From CAYRES01 sp964423425 (GTDB lineage: Bacteria > Actinomycetota > Thermoleophilia > RBG-16-64-13), in NCBI GenBank assembly GCA_964423425.1, contig CAYRES010000001.1, forward strand, positions 315,212-379,211: DNA of 64,000 nucleotides. Direction: 5' to 3'. The position numbers and the translations under genes were made by a program. The notes under the pieces are model-generated. The model was not told the origin of the DNA. It was given only the letters and a program-made list of their open reading frames with translations, and ran no database searches. Positions 25,878 through 34,813 of this stretch are shown here, piece by piece (the stretch's first letter is position 1; each line of letters starts with the position of its first letter).

Positions 25878-26402
25878 ATGAGTAGAAGGCGCTCGTGGGG
25901 CCGAACAAGCCCTGTCGGTTTCATCGGTGTGGCGGCATGGTTCGTGCTTGTGTGCGGCCTGCTGTTCTTGGCTGGGTGCGGCGGCACCACGACGACCAGT
26001 ACGGTTGCACCCATAACTCCCACCACGGCTGCTCCCGTGCCGGGTGAAGGCATCATGGGCCGCGAGATCACAGCTTCCGAGGATACCCCCTTTGAGGTAG
26101 CGCGTGCTTTCTCAGAGCAACAGCCCGTAGTGGTGTTGTTCTATGTCGCCGGTGGATCCGACGACCAGCCGGTTCGCGACGCGTTGAGCCGTATTGCAGC
26201 CCGCTACCCCGACATCGCCTTCGCCCTCTACGACTACAAACTGCCGGAAGCGTACGGCGACCTCGCCGTCGCGCTCGCAGTCGACTATACGCCGTATACT
26301 GTCTTCATCGGTGCCGACGGTATCGTTGCACACACTGTGACCGGTTTTGCCGACGAGGCGGTACTGCAGCAGTTCGTCGAGAACCTTCAGCAGGGAACAT
26401 AA
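25878..26402 (+). CDS. Lipoprotein with thioredoxin-like fold lacking CxxC
   Basis: This 174-residue exported lipoprotein has a basic N-terminus, a hydrophobic segment (about 13-31) and a lipobox LAGC with Cys34 as the lipid anchor. A Thr/Pro-rich linker (about 36-55) follows. The remainder (about 60-170) has the sequence rhythm of a thioredoxin fold (VVVLFYVAGGS, then YTPYTVFIGADG) with the cis-Pro-type loop, but the redox CxxC is replaced by AGGSDD. Disulfide chemistry is therefore unlikely, and binding or a structural role is more plausible. mnmA follows after eight bases. The long structured leader upstream probably controls both. Confidence 0.75.
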   Translation: MSRRRSWGRTSPVGFIGVAAWFVLVCGLLFLAGCGGTTTTSTVAPITPTTAAPVPGEGIMGREITASEDTPFEVARAFSEQQPVVVLFYVAGGSDDQPVRDALSRIAARYPDIAFALYDYKLPEAYGDLAVALAVDYTPYTVFIGADGIVAHTVTGFADEAVLQQFVENLQQGT

Positions 26403-26410
26403 GGCGTGTC

Positions 26411-27550
26411 GTGACAGATGGTTTCCGCCCTTCCGGGCAGCGGCGGGGGGTACTCCTAGCAGTAAGCGGAGGCGTCGATAGTGGGGTCGCCGCCCTCCGG
26501 CTCCTGCAGCAGGGTTACTGGGTGGAGGCCGTCACTTTCAGCCTGTGGACCGACCCCGATGCCTCGAAACCCAACCGCTGCTGTGCGGCCGACGCCATCC
26601 TGGCCGCCCGCGATTTGGCCGATCACCTGGGTATCGTGCATCACTTGGTCGACCTCCGCGAAGAGTTCCTGAGTGAGGTAGTATCGTACTTCGTGGAGAC
26701 GTACGCCGATGCCCGCACTCCCAATCCCTGCGTGCAATGCAACGCACACCTACGGTTTCCGGTGCTTGTCCGTATGGCCGAAGAGCTGGGTCTGGATCAC
26801 ATCTCGACGGGCCACTATGCCCGCCTCGATCCCGGTTCGGACTGTTTACTTCGAGGCCACGACAATCACAAGGACCAGTCATACGTCTTGGCGCACGTCT
26901 CGCCCGCCCTGTTGCGCCAGTCTCTATTCCCGGTGGGAGATCTCACCAAGGGAGAGGTCCGCGCCTGTGCACGGGAGCACGGCCTGCCGGTGCACGCCTC
27001 TCCGGAGAGCCAAGATATCTGCTTCATCCCGGACGGGGACTACCGGCGCTTCCTCGCCACCAGGATACGGAGCGGGGAGGGCCCTATCCTCGACAGGGAG
27101 GGGAAGGTGCGGGGCACCCACTCCGGCCTCTATCGTTACACGATCGGGCAGCGGCGCGGTCTTGGCATAGCCGACACAGAGCCCCTGTATGTGGTGGAAC
27201 TGCGCCCCTCCCGCAACGCCCTCGTGGTGGGCAGGTGGGAAGACCTCGAGGTGACGAGCCTTGAGCTGACGGATGTCGTCGTACACGCGCCACTGCACGT
27301 CGGTGATGATGCCCCGACCGTGGTGCAGTACCGCTCCACGGGGGACTCGGTGCCTGTGGTCCCGCCACGGTATGACCACGACACCGACAGCCTCCTCCTC
27401 ACACTGAAGCGCCCTGCCCAGGGTGTTTCCCCGGGGCAGCTTGCCGTCGTGTACCAGGGTGCCTCCGTACTCCTTTCCGGCACCATACTGTGCGCTTCTC
27501 CCCGGACCGGGGGAAGGGTAGAGCCAGCAGGCACCCGAGCCCCGGGCTGA
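26411..27550 (+). CDS. mnmA: tRNA 2-thiouridylase MnmA
   Basis: MnmA puts sulfur on U34 of Lys, Glu and Gln tRNAs. The PP-loop SGGVDS (residues 19-24) activates the uridine with ATP. The catalytic cysteines match Cys110 (in CVQCN) and Cys204 (in SQDICFIPDGDY). The length of 379 is normal for the family. The GTG start lies eight bases after the lipoprotein gene, so they are likely co-transcribed; a functional link is not obvious. No cysteine desulfurase gene is adjacent, unlike in many relatives. Confidence 0.95.
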   Translation: MTDGFRPSGQRRGVLLAVSGGVDSGVAALRLLQQGYWVEAVTFSLWTDPDASKPNRCCAADAILAARDLADHLGIVHHLVDLREEFLSEVVSYFVETYADARTPNPCVQCNAHLRFPVLVRMAEELGLDHISTGHYARLDPGSDCLLRGHDNHKDQSYVLAHVSPALLRQSLFPVGDLTKGEVRACAREHGLPVHASPESQDICFIPDGDYRRFLATRIRSGEGPILDREGKVRGTHSGLYRYTIGQRRGLGIADTEPLYVVELRPSRNALVVGRWEDLEVTSLELTDVVVHAPLHVGDDAPTVVQYRSTGDSVPVVPPRYDHDTDSLLLTLKRPAQGVSPGQLAVVYQGASVLLSGTILCASPRTGGRVEPAGTRAPG

Positions 27551-27565
27551 GGAAGGCCGCCCGTC

Positions 27566-27593
27566 TTGCCGTGAGGGGCCTATCGTGTATCCT
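27566..27593 (+). promoter_or_regulatory. Promoter of the DUF948-sigma factor operon
   Basis: TTGCCG (27566-27571), a 16-bp spacer and TATCCT (27588-27593) lie about 70 bases before the DUF948 gene. Confidence 0.5.
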
Positions 27594-27661
27594 AGGGGTA
27601 CGGTCAAGCGTGAGGCGGTCGTCTTTGCGCCGGCTCGAGTCATCGCGGAAGGGGAGAGTGC

Positions 27662-28042
27662 ATGGAATCTGATGCGGGCGCATTCATGAGGATCGCCATC
27701 GGAGTCTTCTTCTTGCTGTTTGGGATGGGACTGGCCTATATGCTCTATCGATTGGCCACCACCTTCTCGGCGGCCGCGGAGATGATCCAGGACGTGAACA
27801 AGGAGGTTGTCCCCATCCTCTCCCGGGTACAGACCACCCTCGACGAGGTCAATTCCGAACTCGGTAAGATCGACGAGCTCACCGGCACGGTGGTGGCGGT
27901 GGCCGACAAGCTCGAATCCACGACTTCCGCGGCGCAGAGTGCAGTGGCGGTGCCGCTCAAGAAGGTCGGCGGCCTGGCTGCCGGGCTCAGCCGGGGCGTC
28001 TCGAGCTTCTTCGAAGGCAGAAAGGCGGGCGGCCATGGGTAA
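27662..28042 (+). CDS. DUF948 membrane protein
   Basis: This 126-residue protein has one N-terminal transmembrane helix (about 9-30) and a long amphipathic coiled-coil region (35-95) of the DUF948 type, with heptad-like repeats of Val, Leu and Ile. DUF948 proteins are often found beside YtxH-type proteins and general-stress sigma genes in Gram-positive bacteria. Here the next genes are a YtxH-like protein, an RsbW-like protein and a SigB/SigF-type sigma factor. That suggests a stress-related envelope role, but this is inference. The next gene starts eight bases before its stop. Confidence 0.75.
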   Translation: MESDAGAFMRIAIGVFFLLFGMGLAYMLYRLATTFSAAAEMIQDVNKEVVPILSRVQTTLDEVNSELGKIDELTGTVVAVADKLESTTSAAQSAVAVPLKKVGGLAAGLSRGVSSFFEGRKAGGHG

Positions 28043-28313
28043 GCTGGTGTTCTGTACGGTGGCCCTCCTCGGCACTGTGGCCGGGGCGGCCGTGGTCACC
28101 GCGTTGCAGATCTCCCGCCGCACCGGCCGTCCCTTCGTGGAGGCCCTTTCCGAGGTACCGACCGAGGCCAAGCGTTGGCTCGACGACGTGAACTCCAGGC
28201 TGAAGGTTGCCGTTGAAACAGGCAAGTCGGCGGCGGCGGCCAAGGAGGAGGAGATCGAACGGGTGCTGCAGGGCGACGATCACCTCCCGGTCTCGCCGGA
28301 GTCGGTGGTGTAG
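28035..28313 (+). CDS. YtxH-like small membrane protein
   Basis: This 92-residue protein has one N-terminal transmembrane helix (about 3-22, with a small-residue GTVAGAAV core) and a charged helical tail. The layout is that of YtxH-type general-stress proteins. The ATG at 28035 overlaps the DUF948 gene by eight bases; the open frame continues upstream but only as a shadow. The next gene starts six bases after its stop. The family assignment is by layout and neighbours, not by a firm motif. Confidence 0.6.
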   Translation: MGKLVFCTVALLGTVAGAAVVTALQISRRTGRPFVEALSEVPTEAKRWLDDVNSRLKVAVETGKSAAAAKEEEIERVLQGDDHLPVSPESVV

Positions 28314-28319
28314 GGCGTT

Positions 28320-28721
28320 GTGGTGGCAGTCGACACCGTCACGCTGACTCTTCCCCGTGGGGCCGGCTATCTGGCGCTGTTGCATCTGGTGTTGGGTGGG
28401 ATAGCACTTCGGAAGGACCTGAGCTTCGACGACTTGGACGACGTGCAGCTCGCCGTCGACAGTATCCTGGCTGAGGATCCGGGTCGGGTGGGCGACGTGG
28501 AGATGAAGGTGTCCCTCGAGGAGGAGGGCCTGCGTATCCGGCTTGCCGCTTTCTCCAACCAGAGCATGAAGGCCTCGCTCGGCGGCAGTTCTCGGTCGCC
28601 TGCGCCTGAACCGCAGCACCTCGACATGGGCGTGCTCCTGGAAAGCCTCTGCGACAGCTTCGTGGTTGAGGACTTGAGGGGCGATTGTTATGCCATCGAA
28701 TTGTGGAAGCGGACAGGTTAG
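28320..28721 (+). CDS. RsbW-like anti-sigma factor, degenerate ATP-binding site
   Basis: This 133-residue protein matches the RsbW/SpoIIAB type of GHKL anti-sigma factor over residues 8-50 (helix pattern YLALLHLVLGGIALRKDLSF, then DDLDDVQLAVDS). It ends with the family's GVLLESLCDSF...W segment. The N-box is not conserved: where active kinases have E-x3-N after LAVD, this protein has DSILAED, and the DxGxG box is absent. It may bind the downstream sigma factor without phosphorylating a partner. GTG at 28320 or 28323. The sigma gene begins eight bases after its stop. Confidence 0.7.
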   Translation: MVAVDTVTLTLPRGAGYLALLHLVLGGIALRKDLSFDDLDDVQLAVDSILAEDPGRVGDVEMKVSLEEEGLRIRLAAFSNQSMKASLGGSSRSPAPEPQHLDMGVLLESLCDSFVVEDLRGDCYAIELWKRTG

Positions 28722-28728
28722 CCCCCGT

Positions 28729-29568
28729 ATGGTGCAAGAGCCCCACGATGCGTGGCATAGTTCAGCGGGATTCCACGAGAATCTCGCCGACGTACCGGAG
28801 AAGGAATTGCTGCGTCGGGTCCACGAAGAGGGTGACCGCGCCGCGCGGGACGAACTGATCACGAGATACCTCCCACTTGTGCGCAGTCTGGCGCGGCGAT
28901 TCGCTGCGCGGGGGCAATCGGTAGAGGATCTCACGCAAGTCGGCTCCATAGGTCTCATCAAAGCCATCGACCGCTTCGACGTGGAGAGAGGAGTGGAGCT
29001 CTCCACCTACGCGACGCCGACCGTGATGGGGGAGATCAAGCGCTACTTCAGGGATAAGGGGTGGGCGGTCAAAGTACCGCGGGCCCTGCAGGATCTCAAC
29101 GTTCGCCTCAATCGGGTCATCGAACAACTCACGGTCGAACTGAAACGCTCGCCCACCATTGCCGACATGGCTGAGGCGTGCGATGTGAGCGAGGAGGATG
29201 TGCTGGAGGCTCTCGAAAGCGGCCGTGCCTACAGTTCGCTGTCGATCTACGGTGGAAGCACTTCCGAAGATGACGATGCATTTGAGATACTTGATTGTCT
29301 CGGTACCGAGGAGCGGGAGTATGAATTGGTGGAACAGCGCCGCTTCCTCGCACCGGCAATGGAGAAACTGGACGAGCGAGAGCGTCTGATACTGCACCTT
29401 CGCTTCTTCGAAGGCATGACCCAGACGCAGATCGCGGCACGTGTGGGCATCTCGCAGATGCACGTCTCGCGGCTCATCAGGAAGTCCCTGGAGGTGCTCC
29501 GCACTGCCATGGCTGACACTGGGGCGGTCTCACCTGCGGAACAGGTGAAGGGCAGCACCGGCCACTGA
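28729..29568 (+). CDS. SigB/SigF-type RNA polymerase sigma factor
   Basis: This 279-residue group 3 sigma-70 factor has region 2 (about residues 40-110, with VEDLTQVGSIGLIKAIDRFD and YATPTVMGEIKRYFRDKGW), region 3 (VPRALQDLNVRLNR onward) and region 4 with a helix-turn-helix (TQTQIAARVGISQMHVSRLI). The motif set is that of SigB/SigF stress factors. The ATG at 28729 is preferred because an earlier ATG at 28690 would run deep into the RsbW-like gene. It is paired with the upstream RsbW-like protein, as in sigB/sigF operons. No anti-anti-sigma (RsbV) gene is next to it. Confidence 0.9.
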   Translation: MVQEPHDAWHSSAGFHENLADVPEKELLRRVHEEGDRAARDELITRYLPLVRSLARRFAARGQSVEDLTQVGSIGLIKAIDRFDVERGVELSTYATPTVMGEIKRYFRDKGWAVKVPRALQDLNVRLNRVIEQLTVELKRSPTIADMAEACDVSEEDVLEALESGRAYSSLSIYGGSTSEDDDAFEILDCLGTEEREYELVEQRRFLAPAMEKLDERERLILHLRFFEGMTQTQIAARVGISQMHVSRLIRKSLEVLRTAMADTGAVSPAEQVKGSTGH

Positions 29569-29639
29569 CCGCCTGGTCGAGCCGTCCGTCTCAGATTCTC
29601 CAGGCACATACAAGGGAAATACTGGAAAGGGCCTCTTTC

Positions 29640-32258
29640 GTGAAGACAAGCGAACTCAGGAAGCTGTTCCTCGAGTACTTCGTGCAGAATGGACACCTCC
29701 TGGTGCCCAGCTCATCTCTCATACCGCATCGTGATCCTTCGGTTCTTCTGACCACTGCAGGCATGCAGCAGTTCAAGCCCTACTACCTCGGAGTGGAGGA
29801 GCCTCCCAGCCGGCGTCTCGCCAGCTGCCAGAAGTGTTTCCGTACCACCGACATCGATCGGGTCGGCTCCACCGCCAGGCACTGCACCTTCTTTGAGATG
29901 CTGGGCAACTTCGCCATCGGCGATTACTTCAAGAGGGAAGCCATTCACTTTGGATACGAGTTCTCGGTGGACTACCTGGGCTTCGACCCCCAACTGCTGT
30001 GGGTGTCGGTATTCGAGGGTGACGACGAGGTACCTCCCGACGAGGAGGCCATCGAGGCGTGGGAGCAGATGGGTATACCACGCGACCGCATGGTACGGCT
30101 GCCGCGCAGCGAGAACTTCTGGGGGCCGGCCGGTCCCACCGGTCCCTGCGGGCCCTGCTCCGAGCTGTACCTGGATCGCGGCCCCGGCGTGGGCTGCGGC
30201 GAGCCGGACTGCAAGCCTGGATGTGAGTGCGACCGCTTCATCGAGTATTGGAACCTCGTCTTTACCCAGTACAACATGGGCTCCGACGGACGGGTTTCGC
30301 CGCTGCCTTCGAAGAACATCGACACGGGCATGGGTTTGGAGCGGGTGGCCGCCCTCGTCCAAGGCGTCGATTCCGTGTTCATGAACGACGTGTTCCAACC
30401 TCTCATCGAGCTGGGGGAGGAGCTCGCGGAGGTGCCGTTCGGACGGGACGAGAGGGCCGACGTCGCTCTCAGAGTGTTGGCCGACCACTCACGGGCCATG
30501 ACCTTCCTCATTGCCGACGGGGTTCTTCCGGGCAACGAGGGCCGGGGCTATGTGTTGCGGCGTGTCATCCGCCGCGCTGCCCGGGTCAGTCGCACCGTCG
30601 ACATGCAACCGCCCTTCCTCGGCCGCTTCGCCGAGCGGGTCATCGAGGTCCTCGGTGACGCATACCCGGAGTTATGTGAGCGCCGCGACACCATAGTCCG
30701 CATCGTGGACGCAGAGGAGGAACGCTTCAACCGCACGCTGGACCAGGGTCTCGTGCTGCTCAATCAGGAGATCGCCCGGACGCTCGAGGAAGGCAGCGGC
30801 ACCCTTGCCGGCCGCGTGGCCTTCGTTCTCCACGACACGTATGGTTTTCCGGTGGAGGTCACCCGGGAACTCGCCTCCGAACGAGGTCTCTCCCTCGACA
30901 CGGAGGAGTTCGCCCAAGCCATGGATGAACAAAGGGCCCGGGCGCGGAGCTCGCAGCAGGTGAGTAGCGAGGACAAGGAAGTGCTCGAGTTCGCCCGCGG
31001 GGTGGAGCAGCCCACTGAGTTCTGTGGATACGAGCGCGATGAGCTCTTCACCGTGATCCAGGATGTGCGTGAGGTTGGTGAGGGGCGCATGGTCGTGTCT
31101 CTGCGGGAGAGTCCCTTCTATGCGGAGAAGGGGGGACAAACCGCCGATATTGGTTGGCTTGAGTCTGACACGGGTAAGGCCGAGGTGCTCGACGTCCAAG
31201 AACACGGTGCGGTTCAGATCATTGCGGCCCGCATTCTTCAGGGTAGCGTTCGCGCCGGCCAGCGCGTGCGGGCGGCCATCTCCACCGTGCACCGGCATTC
31301 AGTGGCTGCGAACCACACTGGCACCCATCTGCTCCACTATGCCCTGCGCACCATCCTGGGGGACGACGCCACCCAGGCCGGCTCGGCGGTGCGTGCCGAC
31401 AAGTTCCGCTTCGATTTTGCGTACCCCGGCCCCTTGGGTTCGGAGCGGGTGGCCGATATCGAGGAGCTGGTGAACCGCAAGATCGTGGAGAATCACCCGG
31501 TGCGGGTCTTTACCACTACCCTCGAGCACGCGCGCGATCTGGGCGCGACGGCGCTCTTTGGCGAGAAGTACAGCGATTTCGTCCGCGTGGTCGAGGTCGA
31601 TGATTTCAGTCGAGAGTTGTGCGGAGGCACCCATGTCTCCACTACCAGTGAAATTGGTGCCTTTAAGATACTGTCAGAGGCCAGCGTGGGGGCCAACGTG
31701 CGCCGCATCGAAGCGGTGACCGGACGCAAGGCGGTGGAGTACTACCGCGAGCGTGATCACATGCTGTCGCTGGTGGCAGAGGAGCTCCAAGTCCGTGACG
31801 ATCAGGTTCTCCCTGGAGTGGGCAGGCTCAAGCAGCGCATCTCCGAACTGCACGAGGAGATACAAGAACTCCGTTCGGGAAAGACGGCCGACGTGGTGGG
31901 AGACTTGGCGGCCCAGGCCACCAAGGTGGGTTCGGCGGCATATGTGGTGGCGACCATCGAAGCCCGCGATCTCGAGCAGATGCTCGGGGTGGTCGACAAG
32001 GTGAGAGACCGGCTGAAGCAGGGTGTGGTGGCCTTGGGTGCCCAAGTGGACGGTAAGGCCCTTCTCGTGGTGGGCACAACGAAGGACTTGGACGGAACCC
32101 TCCACGCCGGTAACCTGGCCAAGGAGGCGGCTTCCCGGGTGGCGGGGGGTGGAGGAGGCACGGCGACTCTGGGCAGGGCCGGAGGTGGAGATCTCTCCGG
32201 CCTCGACGACGCGCTTGCCACCATACGCAGAGCGATTGAGGAAGCTCTGAGAGCGTAG
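29640..32258 (+). CDS. alaS: Alanyl-tRNA synthetase
   Basis: This 872-residue enzyme has the class II core (HCTFFEMLGNFAIGDYFK; GPTGPCGPCSELY), the tRNA recognition domain, the editing domain with zinc ligands in HTGTHLLH and CGGTHVS, and the C-terminal oligomerisation domain with the Gly-rich VAGGGGGTATLG. All parts are intact. The GTG start is set by GGAAAGG nine bases upstream. ruvX begins two bases after its stop. The alaS-ruvX-mltG-aroE order is widespread in Gram-positive bacteria. Confidence 0.97.
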   Translation: MKTSELRKLFLEYFVQNGHLLVPSSSLIPHRDPSVLLTTAGMQQFKPYYLGVEEPPSRRLASCQKCFRTTDIDRVGSTARHCTFFEMLGNFAIGDYFKREAIHFGYEFSVDYLGFDPQLLWVSVFEGDDEVPPDEEAIEAWEQMGIPRDRMVRLPRSENFWGPAGPTGPCGPCSELYLDRGPGVGCGEPDCKPGCECDRFIEYWNLVFTQYNMGSDGRVSPLPSKNIDTGMGLERVAALVQGVDSVFMNDVFQPLIELGEELAEVPFGRDERADVALRVLADHSRAMTFLIADGVLPGNEGRGYVLRRVIRRAARVSRTVDMQPPFLGRFAERVIEVLGDAYPELCERRDTIVRIVDAEEERFNRTLDQGLVLLNQEIARTLEEGSGTLAGRVAFVLHDTYGFPVEVTRELASERGLSLDTEEFAQAMDEQRARARSSQQVSSEDKEVLEFARGVEQPTEFCGYERDELFTVIQDVREVGEGRMVVSLRESPFYAEKGGQTADIGWLESDTGKAEVLDVQEHGAVQIIAARILQGSVRAGQRVRAAISTVHRHSVAANHTGTHLLHYALRTILGDDATQAGSAVRADKFRFDFAYPGPLGSERVADIEELVNRKIVENHPVRVFTTTLEHARDLGATALFGEKYSDFVRVVEVDDFSRELCGGTHVSTTSEIGAFKILSEASVGANVRRIEAVTGRKAVEYYRERDHMLSLVAEELQVRDDQVLPGVGRLKQRISELHEEIQELRSGKTADVVGDLAAQATKVGSAAYVVATIEARDLEQMLGVVDKVRDRLKQGVVALGAQVDGKALLVVGTTKDLDGTLHAGNLAKEAASRVAGGGGGTATLGRAGGGDLSGLDDALATIRRAIEEALRA

Positions 32259-32260
32259 CC

Positions 32261-32740
32261 TTGCGGGTACTCGCGGTCGACGTCGGTACCGCCCGGAGCG
32301 GTCTCGCTCTCTCCGACCCCAGCGGGCTCATCTGCCGACCTCTCGACATCATCGAAGAGAGAGACCACGAAGCTCTTGCCCGGACGGTGGCGGAAATCGC
32401 CACACGGGAGGGTGCGGGCATGGTCCTGGTCGGGGTGCCGCGTTCCCTGCGCGGCCATCCCAACAAGCAGTCGATTCTGTCGGAGAGGTTCGCCGGCCTG
32501 CTGCGCGCCCGTTTCGAGGGGCAGGTGGTGATGTGGGATGAGCGCTTCACCACCACACTCGCCCGCAGACTGAGCCCGCGGGGCCATATGCCCGACGATG
32601 CCCGGGCGGCATGCTACCTTCTACAAAGCTACCTCGATGCTCCCCGCGAGGCGAGGGCAGGTATAGTTACTCGTGATGAGACATCCACGTCGAACAAACG
32701 AGACGACAGCAGTCGTAGCGGTCACAGAGGCGGTAGATAA
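32261..32740 (+). CDS. ruvX: RuvX/YqgF-family resolvase-like nuclease
   Basis: This 159-residue RNase H-fold protein has the first catalytic Asp in VLAVDVGTARSGLA, the PRSLRG loop, and the second acidic motif WDERFTT. YqgF proteins act on RNA or DNA junctions and have been linked to 16S rRNA maturation. The TTG start has no strong ribosome site of its own and lies two bases after alaS, so translation may be coupled. The last 20 residues, rich in Ser, Arg and Lys, are not conserved. The stop overlaps mltG as TAATG. Confidence 0.92.
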   Translation: MRVLAVDVGTARSGLALSDPSGLICRPLDIIEERDHEALARTVAEIATREGAGMVLVGVPRSLRGHPNKQSILSERFAGLLRARFEGQVVMWDERFTTTLARRLSPRGHMPDDARAACYLLQSYLDAPREARAGIVTRDETSTSNKRDDSSRSGHRGGR

Positions 32741-33828
32741 TGCCTGAGGAGATACATACGCCCGCCCGGAGAACCGGCCGGAAGGCGACCACACGGCGGA
32801 ACCGGTTCCTCGTGCTGGCGGGTTTCGGTGTGCTCATCGTGGTGGCCGTCATCATCGTGGTTGCCGCCGCCGGCGGTCTGCGTGACAGAGGGGCCACCAC
32901 GGCCTCAACCTCGCCGACGGGGCCGATCCACGTCACCATAGAGACCGGTCTGTCTGCCGTGGCCATCGCAGAGCTACTCGAAGAGGCGGGTGTAGTGACT
33001 TCGGCCCGGGGGTTTTTGAACGATGTGAAGGCCGCGGGTGCGGAGACGCAGCTTCGTCCCGGGCGGTACGCCTTTGGCGCCCTCGAGCCCCACGAATCGA
33101 TCATCACCAAGCTGTCAACCGGCCAGCAGGATGATGTCGCGAAGATCACCATTCCCGAGGGTTTGAGCATAGACCAGGTGGCGGCCAGGCTCGAAGACAC
33201 GGTGGACGTGGACGGCGCCGACTACGAAGCATTGGCGCACAGCCCGAGCAGCTTCTCCGTGCCACGAGTGGCGGGAGACCGACTGGAGGTCGAAGATCTC
33301 GAGGGCCTACTCTTTCCGAGCACGTATTACGTAGAGCCGGGTTTCTCCTCCGAGCAGCTTATTGCCATCCAGCTTGCGACGTTCGAACAGAAGACGGCTT
33401 CTCTGCCCTGGTCCAACGCAGCTGGTCTGGGGCTCACGCCGTATGACATCATCATCATCGCCTCTCTGATCGAGAAAGAGACCAGCATTCCCGAGGAGCG
33501 ACCGCTGGCGGCGGCAGTCATCTATAACCGGCTGGACAAGGACATGCGTCTCGAGTTCTGTTCGAGCGTGCGTTTCGCCCTCAAGAAGTGGACAGGCGCC
33601 CTCACCACGAGTGACCTTGAGACCGAATCTCCGTATAACACCTACAGGAACAGGGGTCTGCCGCCGGGTCCGGTGTCGAGTCCGGGCCTCGATGCTCTTG
33701 AGGCGGCGCTCAACCCGGCGGATGTCGACTACCTGTATTTCGTCCTGATCGATGAGGATGGGCATCACTTCTTCACCTCGTCGTACGACGATTTCCTGGA
33801 AGCCAAGCGCCGGTCCCCCGGCCAGTAG
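32740..33828 (+). CDS. mltG: Endolytic murein transglycosylase MltG
   Basis: MltG cuts nascent glycan strands and sets peptidoglycan chain length at the membrane. The 362-residue protein has a short cytosolic N-terminus, one transmembrane helix (about 26-47), a LysM-like domain, and the YceG catalytic domain. Glu245 in LIEKET corresponds to the catalytic Glu218 of the Escherichia coli enzyme, and the AVIYNRL and NTYRNRGLPPGPVSSPG motifs are present. The ATG overlaps the ruvX stop by one base. Confidence 0.95.
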   Translation: MPEEIHTPARRTGRKATTRRNRFLVLAGFGVLIVVAVIIVVAAAGGLRDRGATTASTSPTGPIHVTIETGLSAVAIAELLEEAGVVTSARGFLNDVKAAGAETQLRPGRYAFGALEPHESIITKLSTGQQDDVAKITIPEGLSIDQVAARLEDTVDVDGADYEALAHSPSSFSVPRVAGDRLEVEDLEGLLFPSTYYVEPGFSSEQLIAIQLATFEQKTASLPWSNAAGLGLTPYDIIIIASLIEKETSIPEERPLAAAVIYNRLDKDMRLEFCSSVRFALKKWTGALTTSDLETESPYNTYRNRGLPPGPVSSPGLDALEAALNPADVDYLYFVLIDEDGHHFFTSSYDDFLEAKRRSPGQ

Positions 33829-33949
33829 AGGGTTCAGCGCAGGGTTCTCCGCGCCGGGGTGCCAAGAGAGGCCCCAAGTCGTATGAAACTCACGCGCCGT
33901 GCGTAGTAGGGTGGGGAAGGCGGGTGGGTTCGACCAGGAGAGGGGAACA

Positions 33950-34813
33950 ATGGCCGCTGCCATCTCGGGCTCGACGAAGGTTCTGGCATTGCTGGGTCAT
34001 CCCGTGGCGCATTCACTGTCGCCGCGGCTTCACAATGCCGCCTGTGAGGCTCTTGGCCTCGATATGGTCTATGTCACGTTCGACGTCGAGCCCGCCGCTC
34101 TCCCTGCCGCGGTCGACGGCCTCCGCGCCCTGGGCGTGGCCGGTGCGAATGTCACCGTGCCCCACAAGGAGCGGGTGGCTGCTTTGCTCGACACCTTGGA
34201 GGGCGCTGCCGCCTCGCTTCGCACGGTGAACACCATCGTGAATCGTGACGGCCGCTTGAGCGGTCACAACACCGACGTTGCGGGTTTCAGCCGCGCCCTC
34301 TGCGCAGGGCTCCCAGGGAAGCCTGCCGGAAGCCGGTACGTGGTCTTCGGGGCGGGCGGGGCCGCGCGGGCCGTGGTGTGGGGGCTCGTAGCCCTCGGCG
34401 CGGCGCGTGTCTCCATCTACAACAGGACTCACGAGAAGGCGGTGGCCTTGGCGGCCGAAGCACGCAACTGGGCCTCTCCCGAGGGTGCGTGTGAGGTCGA
34501 AGCAACCGTCCTCTCCGGCCTGGCCGCACGTATCGACGACGCCCAGGTGGTGGTGAACGCCACCAGTGTCGGTTTGGAATCCGGCCTCAAGGACATTCCC
34601 TTTCCTGTCGATAGTCTATCTAGCAAACACACGGTGATGGATTTGGTGTACGACACACAACCAACGGTGTTCCTACAAAAGGCGGGGGAGAAGGGCGCTC
34701 ACCTCATCTCAGGTGTGTCCATGCTTCTGGAGCAGGCCGCGCTCTCTTTCACTCTCTGGACGGGGCGGAAGCCCCCGCTCTTGGACATGAAGAGGGCACT
34801 GGAGCTGGTGTGA
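33950..34813 (+). CDS. aroE: Shikimate dehydrogenase
   Basis: AroE reduces 3-dehydroshikimate with NADPH in the chorismate pathway. The 287-residue protein has HSLSPRLHNA for substrate binding, the catalytic Lys in VPHKE, NTDVAGF, the Rossmann loop GAGGAARAV and the NRT motif that reads NADP. The ATG at 33950 is chosen over an upstream GTG because AGGAGAGGGG lies just before it. The 121 bases upstream hold no clear promoter. Its stop overlaps the start of pilB. Confidence 0.96.
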   Translation: MAAAISGSTKVLALLGHPVAHSLSPRLHNAACEALGLDMVYVTFDVEPAALPAAVDGLRALGVAGANVTVPHKERVAALLDTLEGAAASLRTVNTIVNRDGRLSGHNTDVAGFSRALCAGLPGKPAGSRYVVFGAGGAARAVVWGLVALGAARVSIYNRTHEKAVALAAEARNWASPEGACEVEATVLSGLAARIDDAQVVVNATSVGLESGLKDIPFPVDSLSSKHTVMDLVYDTQPTVFLQKAGEKGAHLISGVSMLLEQAALSFTLWTGRKPPLLDMKRALELV

